From Bacteroidales bacterium (lineage in GTDB: Bacteria > Bacteroidota > Bacteroidia > Bacteroidales > UBA932): a stretch of DNA of 5,211 bases. The DNA lies in contig JAGAAD010000003.1 in assembly GCA_017615445.1 (NCBI GenBank), positions 1 to 5,211 on the forward strand. The letters run 5' to 3'. Position 1 is the stretch's first letter. Each line of letters opens with the position of its first letter. The position numbers and the translations under genes were made by a program. Shown piece by piece: positions 1 to 5,211 of this stretch. Under the pieces are notes generated by a model, which made no database searches, had not been told where the DNA came from, and saw only the letters and a list, made by a program, of their open reading frames with translations.

Positions 1-3
1 CTC

Positions 4-57
4 AGCCACACGGTCGGCGCCCCCACCACCCCTTCTGGCGGGGGTAAGCGTGTGGCT
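4..57 (-). other. Nested inverted repeat / possible RNA hairpin
   Basis: The outer arms AGCCACACG (4-12) and CGTGTGGCT (49-57) are perfect 9-base reverse complements. Inside them, 20-27 and 37-44 pair over 8 positions. The single mismatch (A25/C39) becomes a G-U wobble if the minus strand is transcribed, so the fold is better on the minus strand than on the plus strand. The apical loop is 28-36. No T-run follows either end within the window, so this is not a clear terminator. The right arm lies inside the first copy of the 49-base repeat. A role is not known; it may belong to the 3' region of a gene beyond the left edge. Confidence 0.45.
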
Positions 58-175
58 TCTCTGCGGATTCGCGAGGACAGAGGGAAAAAGGGGTCCGCGT
101 GTGGCTTCTCTGCGGATTTGCGGAGGGAAAGAAGATAATGGGGTGAGGCGTGGCTTCTCTGCGGATTCGCGAGGG
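48..175. repeat. Three direct repeats with an exact 49-base period
   Basis: The core GTGGCTTCTCTGCGGATT occurs unchanged at 52-69, 101-118 and 150-167, so the copies are exactly 49 bases apart. Copies 1 and 2 share 22 identical leading bases (48-69 and 97-118) and about 36 of 49 positions overall. Copies 1 and 3 share 25 bases (52-76 and 150-174). The rest of each unit is purine-rich and diverged. Because 49 is not a multiple of 3, the repeat is read in a different frame in each copy, and no coding function is supported. This looks like a small degenerate tandem array (minisatellite) in the gap downstream of fusA2. Confidence 0.85.
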
Positions 176-233
176 AGGGGCGGGGGAAGAGAGAATCAAA
201 GGGAGGGAGAGAGAGGGAGGGGGGCAAGGACAG
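171..233 (+). other. Polypurine tract with G-quadruplex-type motif
   Basis: The plus strand is almost all purine here. At 201-224 four G-runs of at least three (201-203, 205-207, 215-217, 219-224) are separated by loops of 1, 7 and 1 bases, which fits the usual G3+N1-7 pattern for an intramolecular quadruplex. A further G-rich cluster (three runs) lies at 173-186, but its distance to the next run is too long to complete a second motif. The G-rich strand is the non-template strand for any plus-strand transcript and the template strand for read-through of the fusA2 terminator. Formation in the cell is inference only. Confidence 0.5.
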
Positions 234-235
234 AC

Positions 236-269
236 AAAAAATCAGCCGGCCCGGAAGGGTCGGCTGATT
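236..269 (-). terminator. Intrinsic terminator of fusA2
   Basis: Read on the minus strand, a 9-base-pair stem AATCAGCCG / CGGCTGATT is followed, after one A-C mismatch, by three more C-G pairs closed by a TTCC loop. A run of six Ts (241-236) follows, two of them shared with the stem base. It begins about 20 bases after the fusA2 stop codon, the expected place. No T-run lies on the other side of the stem, so it should act only for minus-strand transcription. Confidence 0.9.
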
Positions 270-288
270 GAGCGATTCGCCGAAGGGA

Positions 289-2373
289 CTACTCGTCCTC
301 CTTCTCGGAGGCGGCGTAGTCTGCGATGAGCTTGTTCTGGATTTCGCCAGGTACCGGCTGGTAGTCTGCGAACTCCATGGTGAAGCTTGCGGAACCGGAG
401 GTGAGCGAGCTCAGAACGGTCGAGTAGCGGTACAGCTCTGCGAGCGGCACGCGGGCACGGAGGATGCTGAATCCTTCGTCCGAGCCGAGGTCGCCGAGGA
501 TACCGCGACGGTTCTGGAGATCGGACATGACTGCGCCCTGGTACTCACCGGGGGTTGTCACCTCAACGTTGTAGATAGGCTCGAGGATCTTCGGGCCGGC
601 GATGCGGAAGGCCTCCTTGAAGGCGTTGCGGCCGGCGATGATGAAGGCGATTTCCTTGGAGTCCACCGGGTGCATCTTACCGTCGTAGACATACACGCGG
701 ATGTCGCGGGCGTAGGAACCGGTGAGAGGTCCTTCGACCATTCGGTCCTTGATACCCTTGAGGATAGCGGGCATGAAGCCGAGGTCGATGGCGCCACCGA
801 CGACGCAGTTGTAGAACTCAAGCTTGCCGCCCCACTCGAGGTCGATGACTTCCTGGGACTTGATGTTCAGCTGAGTTTCCTTGCCGTCGATAGGGAACTT
901 AGTGCGGAGCTCTCCCTCTGCAGGGCAGACGAGGAGGTGGACCTCACCGAACTGACCGGCGCCGCCGGACTGCTTCTTATGACGATACTGAGCGGTTGCT
1001 ACCTTGGTGATGGTCTCACGGTAAGGCACCTTCGGAGCGAAGAGCTCGATCTCGAGACCGAACTCGTTGTTCACTCTCCACTTCACAGCATTGATGTGCT
1101 GCTCGCCGTTTCCGCTGAGGATGGTCTGACGGAGCTCCTTGGAGTACTCCACGATGACGGTGGGATCCTGTGAGGAGATCTTCTTCAGGGCCTCGCCGAG
1201 CTTCTGCTCGTCCTGCTGGACCTTGGCCTTGATGGCGCAACGGTACTTCGGAGCGGGGTACTGGATCTTGTCGAAGTTGAGGTTCGAACCGAGAGCGGAG
1301 AGGGTGGTGTTGCTCTTTCCGTTCTTGAGCTTCACTGCGCAGCCGAAGTCGCCGGCCTTGAGAACCTGGACGGGCTCTTTCTTGGTTCCGGCAACGGCAT
1401 AAATTGCGCTGAGGCGCTCCTTGTCACCGGTCTCAGGATTCTCGAGGTCGAGACCTGCGGTGACGGCGCCGGACATAACCTTGAAGTAGGAAACTTCTCC
1501 GAGGTGATGCTCGACATTGTTTTTGTAGATGAAGAGACCAGCGGCACCCTTCTCGTCCACCTTGGGGGCGACTGCCGAGTTCGCGATGAACTCGAGAAGG
1601 CGCTTCACGCCGAGATCCTTCTTTCCGGACACGCAGAGAACCGGGTAAACCTCGCGGTTCTTGATGCCGATGGCAAGGCCGTTGACGATCTCTTCGTCCG
1701 AAAGGGTTCCTTCCTCGAAGAACTTCTCCATCAGAGCGTCGTCGAACTCGGCGACCTTCTCGATGAGGGCCATACGGGCTTCCTCTGCCTTGTCGGCGAA
1801 CTGTGCGGGGATCTCCTGGTTGTCGTTGTGCTTCATGGTGAGGACATCGACGACGCCGTTGAAATCCACGCCGGTTCCGGTGGGGAACTGAAGTGCGAGG
1901 TACTTGCTGCCGAGGGCTTCCTTAAGGGCGTGCTGGGCGAGATCCCAGTCTGCCTTCTCACCGTCCAGGTGGTTCACCGCCACGATGAGGGGAAGTTTGT
2001 ACTGATCTGCATAACGGAGTGCGTTGCGGGTGCCCACCTCGATGCCCTGCTGGGCGTTGATGACGAGGAGACCGTTCTCGCAGACGCGGAAGCCTGCGTA
2101 TGCGCCGCCGATGAAGTCATCGGAACCGGGGGCGTCCAGGATGTTGATCTTCTTGCCCTGGAACTCCGCATACACGGGGGTTGCGTAGATAGACCTCTGA
2201 TTGAGCTTTTCGAGGTCGTCGAAATCGGAGACGGTGTTCTTGTCCTCAATGGTACCGCGCCTGTCGATCACTTTTCCCTCGAAAAGCATGGTTTCTGCCA
2301 ACGTGGTTTTACCGGACTTCGTCGCGCCCAGAAGAACCACGTTGCGGATGTCTTGTGCTGAATACTCTTTCAT
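289..2373 (-). CDS. fusA2: EF-G2-type elongation factor G paralogue (probably poor or no GTPase)
   Basis: A 694-residue ribosomal translocase-like protein with the full five-domain EF-G layout: G domain with G' insert (about 1-275), domain II (about 276-365), III (about 375-455), IV (about 456-595) and V (about 596-685), then an acidic tail. The P-loop GATKSGKT (16-23) keeps Gly-Lys-Thr, but other nucleotide motifs differ from canonical EF-G: switch I RGIT is RSIY (60-63), DTPGH is DAPGS with Ser84 in place of the catalytic His, NKxD is NHLD (134-137), and the P-loop Asp is Lys19. The domain IV tip is kept: HKKQSGGAGQFGEV (465-478) and MHPVDS with His568. This matches the EF-G2 class; the Bacteroides thetaiotaomicron member is reported to support translocation without GTP hydrolysis, to depend on the regulator Cur, and to aid gut colonisation. 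Same function here is inference. The start at 2373 puts the P-loop at its normal distance and follows an AT-rich leader (AAATAAAG before ATG) with no Shine-Dalgarno. It is not the housekeeping fusA. Confidence 0.93.
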   Translation of the reverse strand: MKEYSAQDIRNVVLLGATKSGKTTLAETMLFEGKVIDRRGTIEDKNTVSDFDDLEKLNQRSIYATPVYAEFQGKKINILDAPGSDDFIGGAYAGFRVCENGLLVINAQQGIEVGTRNALRYADQYKLPLIVAVNHLDGEKADWDLAQHALKEALGSKYLALQFPTGTGVDFNGVVDVLTMKHNDNQEIPAQFADKAEEARMALIEKVAEFDDALMEKFFEEGTLSDEEIVNGLAIGIKNREVYPVLCVSGKKDLGVKRLLEFIANSAVAPKVDEKGAAGLFIYKNNVEHHLGEVSYFKVMSGAVTAGLDLENPETGDKERLSAIYAVAGTKKEPVQVLKAGDFGCAVKLKNGKSNTTLSALGSNLNFDKIQYPAPKYRCAIKAKVQQDEQKLGEALKKISSQDPTVIVEYSKELRQTILSGNGEQHINAVKWRVNNEFGLEIELFAPKVPYRETITKVATAQYRHKKQSGGAGQFGEVHLLVCPAEGELRTKFPIDGKETQLNIKSQEVIDLEWGGKLEFYNCVVGGAIDLGFMPAILKGIKDRMVEGPLTGSYARDIRVYVYDGKMHPVDSKEIAFIIAGRNAFKEAFRIAGPKILEPIYNVEVTTPGEYQGAVMSDLQNRRGILGDLGSDEGFSILRARVPLAELYRYSTVLSSLTSGSASFTMEFADYQPVPGEIQNKLIADYAASEKEDE

Positions 2374-2391
2374 CTTTATTTAGTGTTTTTT

Positions 2392-2421
2392 ATAGATTTT
2401 TCTGAAAGTCTGCAAATCTAT
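2392..2421. promoter_or_regulatory. 8-base inverted repeat in the mutS-fusA2 gap (possible operator)
   Basis: ATAGATTT (2392-2399) and AAATCTAT (2414-2421) are perfect reverse complements separated by 14 bases, in a 58-base gap that is about 76% A+T. One arm covers most of the candidate -7 box of the fusA2 promoter, so a dimeric protein bound here would sit over the start of transcription. A weak A-U hairpin in a mutS read-through transcript is the alternative. In so AT-rich a gap, some dyad symmetry is expected by chance. Confidence 0.35.
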
Positions 2422-2444
2422 GAAATTTTCGTCAAACTCCCAAC
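2413..2444 (-). promoter_or_regulatory. Candidate Bacteroides-type promoter for fusA2
   Basis: On the minus strand, TAGATTTG (2420-2413) matches the Bacteroides -7 consensus TAnnTTTG exactly. Twenty bases upstream is GTTG (2444-2441), close to the TTTG/TTG -33 box and within the usual 19-21 base spacing. Transcription would start near 2406, giving a leader of roughly 30-35 bases before the fusA2 ATG. The -33 box and the mutS stop codon (2434-2432) overlap in this arrangement. No start site is proven by the sequence. Confidence 0.55.
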
Positions 2445-5047
2445 TCAGATTTCATCTGACGGAGAAGATCGAAGGCCTGCATGGGGGTCATGTTGTTCAG
2501 GTCGGCGGCCTCGAGCTTTTCGCGGAGCGCGGAAAGCACCGGGTCGTCCAGCTGGAAGAACGAGAGCTGCAGGCTTCCGTCGGCCTCCACCTTTCCCTGC
2601 TTCGAGAGGGCTTCGGCGCGTTTTTCGCGGCGCTCGAGCTCCACCAGCGTGCGTTCGGCGGACTCCACCACCTCCTTGGGCATGCCGGCGAGCCTGGCCA
2701 CATGGATACCGAAGCTATGCGCGACCCCGCCCGGTTCGAGCTTCCTTAAAAAAATGACGTCCTTGCCCTGCTCCTTGACCGCGATGTGGTAGTTCTTCAC
2801 GCGCGGGTAGGACAGCTCGAGGTCGTTGAGTTCATGGTAGTGCGTGGCGAACAGCGTCTTCGCGCCCTTGCCGTACTTATGGACATACTCCACCAGCGCG
2901 CGGGCGATGCTCATTCCGTCGTAGGTGCTGGTGCCGCGGCCGATTTCGTCCAGCAAGACGAGCGAACGGGCGCTGAGGTTGTGCATGATCATGGCCGTCT
3001 CCAGCATCTCCACCATGAACGTGGACTCGCCGCGGGAGATGTTGTCCGTGGCGCCCACGCGGGTGAAGATCTTGTCGAAGAAGCCGAAGCGGGCAGAGGA
3101 CGCCGGGACGAACGAGCCGGCCTGGGCCATGAGGATTATGAGGGCCGTCTGGCGCAGCAGCGCGCTCTTTCCGGCCATGTTCGGGCCGGTGAGGATCATG
3201 ATCTGGTTCGTGGCGCTGTCCATCCGGATGTCGTTGGGGACATACTGCTCGCCCGCCGGCATCAGCGTCTCGATCACGGGATGGCGGCCGGCCTTGATGT
3301 CTATCACGTTCGATTTGTCGATCTCCGGCCGGCAGTAGCCGTGGTCCACCGCCTGCTGGGCATAGCCCTGCAGCACGTCCAGCTGCGCCACCACCTTGCA
3401 GTTCGCCTGGATGTCGCGGATGTGGCCCTGGATGAAGGCGATCAACTCGCCGTAGATGCGGCTCTCGATTTCGTAGATGTTGGCTTCCGCGCCGAGGATC
3501 TTCTCTTCGTAGTCCTTGAGTTCCTGGGTTATGTAGCGCTCGGCGTTCACGAGCGTCTGCTTGCGCACCCACTCGGGCGGGGCCATATTCTTATACGCGT
3601 TTCGGACTTCCAGGTAATAGCCGAAGACGTTGTTGTAGCCTATCTTCAGCGAGGGGATGCCGGTGCGTTCGCTTTCGCGCTGCTGGAGGTCCAGCAGGTA
3701 ATTCTTGCCACCCGAGGAGATATTGCGGAGCTCGTCGAGGGTGGCGTCCACGCCTTCGGCGATTACAGGACCCTTGCCGATTTGGGCGGCAGGGTTTTCC
3801 GCGAGAGTTTCCGAGATTTTGCTGACAACCTTCTCGCAGTTTTTCATCTTGCCGGCGAGCTTCTCGAGGGCCTCAACGCCCGAACCCGCGCAAAGGTTCT
3901 GAATCGGGCCCATCTGGGCGAGGCTACGGCTGAGCTGCATCACCTCGCGGGGGAGGATCTTGCCGGTGGCGGCGCGGGCGATTATGCGCTCCAGGTCGCC
4001 CACATTGCCGATCTCTGATTGTATCTCTTCGAGCGCGCCGTCGTTGTCATAGAAGAACTGCACGCAGTCGAAACGGCCGTTCAGCTCGGCCAGGTCTATG
4101 CTCGGAAGGGCTAGCCACTGGCGCAAGAGGCGGGCACCCATCGGCGAGCAGCAACGGTCGATCGTCTCCACCAGGCTGACGCCGTCTTTTCCGGACGCGG
4201 ACGCGAAGATCTCCAGGTTGCGGACGGTGAACTTGTCCATCCACACGAACTTCGCTTCGTCTATTCGGCTGATGCTGCAGATATTCTTGAGGCCTACGTG
4301 CTGCGTCTGCTCGAGGTAGAAGATCAGCGCGCCGGCGGAGCATATGCTCAGCGGGAAAGTGTCAATCGCGAAGCCCTTCAGGCTCTTCACGCCGAGCTGC
4401 TGGCAGAGCTTTTCGTAGGCCGCTTCATAGACGAAGGCCCATTCGTCCACGCTTGTGATGTAGTAGTCGCCGAAACGCTCCTTCACGGCGTTTCTGACCG
4501 CGCGGTCCACTATGAGTTCCTTCGGCTGGAAGGAAGACAGCAGGGTGCCTATATAATCCAGGCTGCCCTGCGCGACCTGGAAGGTGCCGGTGCTGGCGTC
4601 CAGGAAGGCCGCGCCGCAGACATTGTCTTCGAAATAGAGGCCGCAGAGGTAATTGTGCTCCTTCTGGTCCAGCATGCCTTCGCCGAAGGCCACGCCGGGC
4701 GTAAGTATCTCTGTCACACCGCGTTTAACAAGCTTGTTCTTCGCGAGTGCCGGGTCCTCCAACTGGTCGCAGATGGCCACTTTGTAGCCCGCGCGGATCA
4801 GTTTCTGGAGGTAAGTCTCTATCGCGTGGTGAGGGAAGCCGGCCATCTCGGTCGGGCCCTTCTCGCCGTTCGCACGCTTTGTGAGCACGAGCCCCAGGAC
4901 CTTGCTGACCAGAACGGCGTCGTCCGAATAGCATTCGTAGAAGTCGCCGCAACGGTAGAGCAGGACCGCTTCCGGGTGCTGCGCCTTGACGGCGAAGTAG
5001 TGCCGGAGCATCGGGGTGTCTTCTGTCTTTTTCGTTTTAGCAGCCAT
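2432..5047 (-). CDS. mutS: DNA mismatch repair protein MutS
   Basis: An 871-residue MutS, near the usual length of about 850-880. It binds mismatches and small loops in newly copied DNA and, with ATP, recruits MutL. The N-terminal mismatch-binding domain has the Phe-X-Glu motif as GDFYE (Phe36, Glu38). Connector, lever and clamp domains span about 130-580; the core motif SPMGARLLRQW (301-311) and NVFGYYLEV (473-481) are recognisable. The ATPase has Walker A GPNMAGKS (621-628), the TFMVEM segment (676-681), Walker B LVLLDE with Asp700 and Glu701, GRGTST (703-708) and the ATHYHEL switch with His736. Near the C-terminus QLSFF (827-831) fits a beta-clamp-binding motif, followed by a helical region typical of the oligomerisation tail. 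All key residues are intact. The ATG at 5047 is preferred: it lies 10 bases after the mrp stop and gives MAAKTKKTEDTP before the first helix; an upstream ATG at 5122 would overlap mrp and add 25 residues unlike MutS. Spacing suggests co-transcription with mrp. Confidence 0.98.
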   Translation of the reverse strand: MAAKTKKTEDTPMLRHYFAVKAQHPEAVLLYRCGDFYECYSDDAVLVSKVLGLVLTKRANGEKGPTEMAGFPHHAIETYLQKLIRAGYKVAICDQLEDPALAKNKLVKRGVTEILTPGVAFGEGMLDQKEHNYLCGLYFEDNVCGAAFLDASTGTFQVAQGSLDYIGTLLSSFQPKELIVDRAVRNAVKERFGDYYITSVDEWAFVYEAAYEKLCQQLGVKSLKGFAIDTFPLSICSAGALIFYLEQTQHVGLKNICSISRIDEAKFVWMDKFTVRNLEIFASASGKDGVSLVETIDRCCSPMGARLLRQWLALPSIDLAELNGRFDCVQFFYDNDGALEEIQSEIGNVGDLERIIARAATGKILPREVMQLSRSLAQMGPIQNLCAGSGVEALEKLAGKMKNCEKVVSKISETLAENPAAQIGKGPVIAEGVDATLDELRNISSGGKNYLLDLQQRESERTGIPSLKIGYNNVFGYYLEVRNAYKNMAPPEWVRKQTLVNAERYITQELKDYEEKILGAEANIYEIESRIYGELIAFIQGHIRDIQANCKVVAQLDVLQGYAQQAVDHGYCRPEIDKSNVIDIKAGRHPVIETLMPAGEQYVPNDIRMDSATNQIMILTGPNMAGKSALLRQTALIILMAQAGSFVPASSARFGFFDKIFTRVGATDNISRGESTFMVEMLETAMIMHNLSARSLVLLDEIGRGTSTYDGMSIARALVEYVHKYGKGAKTLFATHYHELNDLELSYPRVKNYHIAVKEQGKDVIFLRKLEPGGVAHSFGIHVARLAGMPKEVVESAERTLVELERREKRAEALSKQGKVEADGSLQLSFFQLDDPVLSALREKLEAADLNNMTPMQAFDLLRQMKSELGV

Positions 5048-5057
5048 AGGCTCAAAT

Positions 5058-5211
5058 TTACGCAATTTCCGCCACTTTTCCGGCGAGGGCGACAAACGCT
5101 TCCGCGGCCGGTCCGCTGCCAAGGGCTGCAGGGGCGCCGGCGTCGCCGCTCTCGCGCAGGCTCTGCACGAGAGGGATCTGCGCGAGCAGATCCAGGCCGA
5201 GTTCCTCGGCC
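5058..5211 (-). CDS. mrp: Mrp/ApbC-family Fe-S carrier ATPase, C-terminal 50 residues (partial)
   Basis: The 3' end of a gene that continues past the right edge. In the frame ending in TAA at 5060-5058 the translation begins AEELGLDLLAQIPLVQSLRE and runs on through SGDAGAPAAL to AFVALAGKVAEIA. The LGQIPLVQ-(S)-x-x-E-x-GD-x-G-x-P-x-(A)L pattern is the C-terminal signature of Mrp/Nbp35-type P-loop ATPases, which bind and hand over iron-sulfur clusters in the cytoplasm. The nucleotide-binding part and the CxxC cluster ligands lie outside the window and cannot be checked. The stop is 10 bases before the mutS start, so the two genes probably share a transcript. Family assignment rests on this tail only. 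Confidence 0.88.
   Translation of the reverse strand, partial: AEELGLDLLAQIPLVQSLRESGDAGAPAALGSGPAAEAFVALAGKVAEIA

Noticed and set aside
48..175. CRISPR array
   Set aside because: Only three repeats, with gaps of about 20 purine-rich bases that resemble one another, and no cas gene in the window. The gaps are too short and not unique like spacers.
2..199. Minus-strand open frame reaching the left edge
   Set aside because: It starts within the purine tract and reads the repeat core in three frames (as RIRREAT, NPQRSHT and ESAEKPH), which is not how a protein repeat behaves. It could extend beyond the window, so this is not absolute.
50..271. Short plus-strand open frame over the repeats
   Set aside because: The 49-base repeat is read in three different frames, the composition is Gly/Arg-rich low complexity from the purine tract, and it runs into the fusA2 terminator.
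268..1173. Long plus-strand open frame opposite fusA2
   Set aside because: It is antisense to a clearly conserved protein, has no recognisable domain, and long antisense frames are common opposite GC-rich genes with biased codon use.
1504..2361. Second long plus-strand open frame opposite fusA2
   Set aside because: Same reason: it mirrors the codon pattern of the EF-G2 G domain and shows no family of its own.
289..2373. Housekeeping EF-G (fusA) or ribosome-protection protein of the TetM type
   Set aside because: DAPGS, RSIY and NHLD are not found in housekeeping EF-G. The domain IV tip is of the EF-G kind (QSGGxGQFG, HPVDS) rather than the tetracycline-resistance kind.
2786..4018. 410-codon plus-strand open frame opposite mutS
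   Set aside because: The translation is a low-information Val/Leu/Ala/Asp/His-rich shadow of the MutS core and ATPase domain, with no motif or promoter.
5048..5122. Longer mutS reading frame starting at the ATG at 5122
   Set aside because: The extra 25 residues are an out-of-frame reading of the Mrp tail and do not resemble MutS. The ATG at 5047 follows the mrp stop and gives the normal MutS N-terminus.

Overview
The window reads as chromosomal DNA from a GC-rich member of the Bacteroidota, most likely Bacteroidales. Three things point there: the EF-G paralogue is the divergent EF-G2 type found in Bacteroides relatives, the MutS Walker A has the GPNMAGKSALLRQ form common in that phylum, and the one clear intergenic promoter candidate has the Bacteroides-type -7 box TAnnTTTG with no Shine-Dalgarno sequence near the start codon. 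I cannot name the genus.

All recognisable genes lie on the minus strand, so transcription runs from high to low coordinates. The 3' end of an Mrp/ApbC-family Fe-S carrier ATPase gene enters from the right edge (5058-5211). Ten bases after its stop codon comes a complete mutS (2432-5047, 871 aa). After a 58-base AT-rich gap with a plausible promoter and an inverted repeat comes a complete EF-G2 gene, fusA2 (289-2373, 694 aa). It ends in a strong intrinsic terminator (236-269).

The left 235 bases have no convincing gene. They hold a nested hairpin (4-57), three direct repeats on an exact 49-base period (48-175), and a polypurine tract with a G-quadruplex-type motif (201-224). The repeat period is not a multiple of three and the repeat falls in a different frame each time, which argues against coding.

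Functionally, mrp (Fe-S cluster delivery) and mutS (mismatch recognition) are close enough to be co-transcribed. fusA2 probably has its own promoter but could also receive read-through from mutS. I see no defence system, mobile element, CRISPR array or RNA gene. The two things most worth a second look are the EF-G paralogue, whose GTPase motifs are altered at several positions while its translocation tip is intact, and the unexplained repeat/hairpin/purine block downstream of it.
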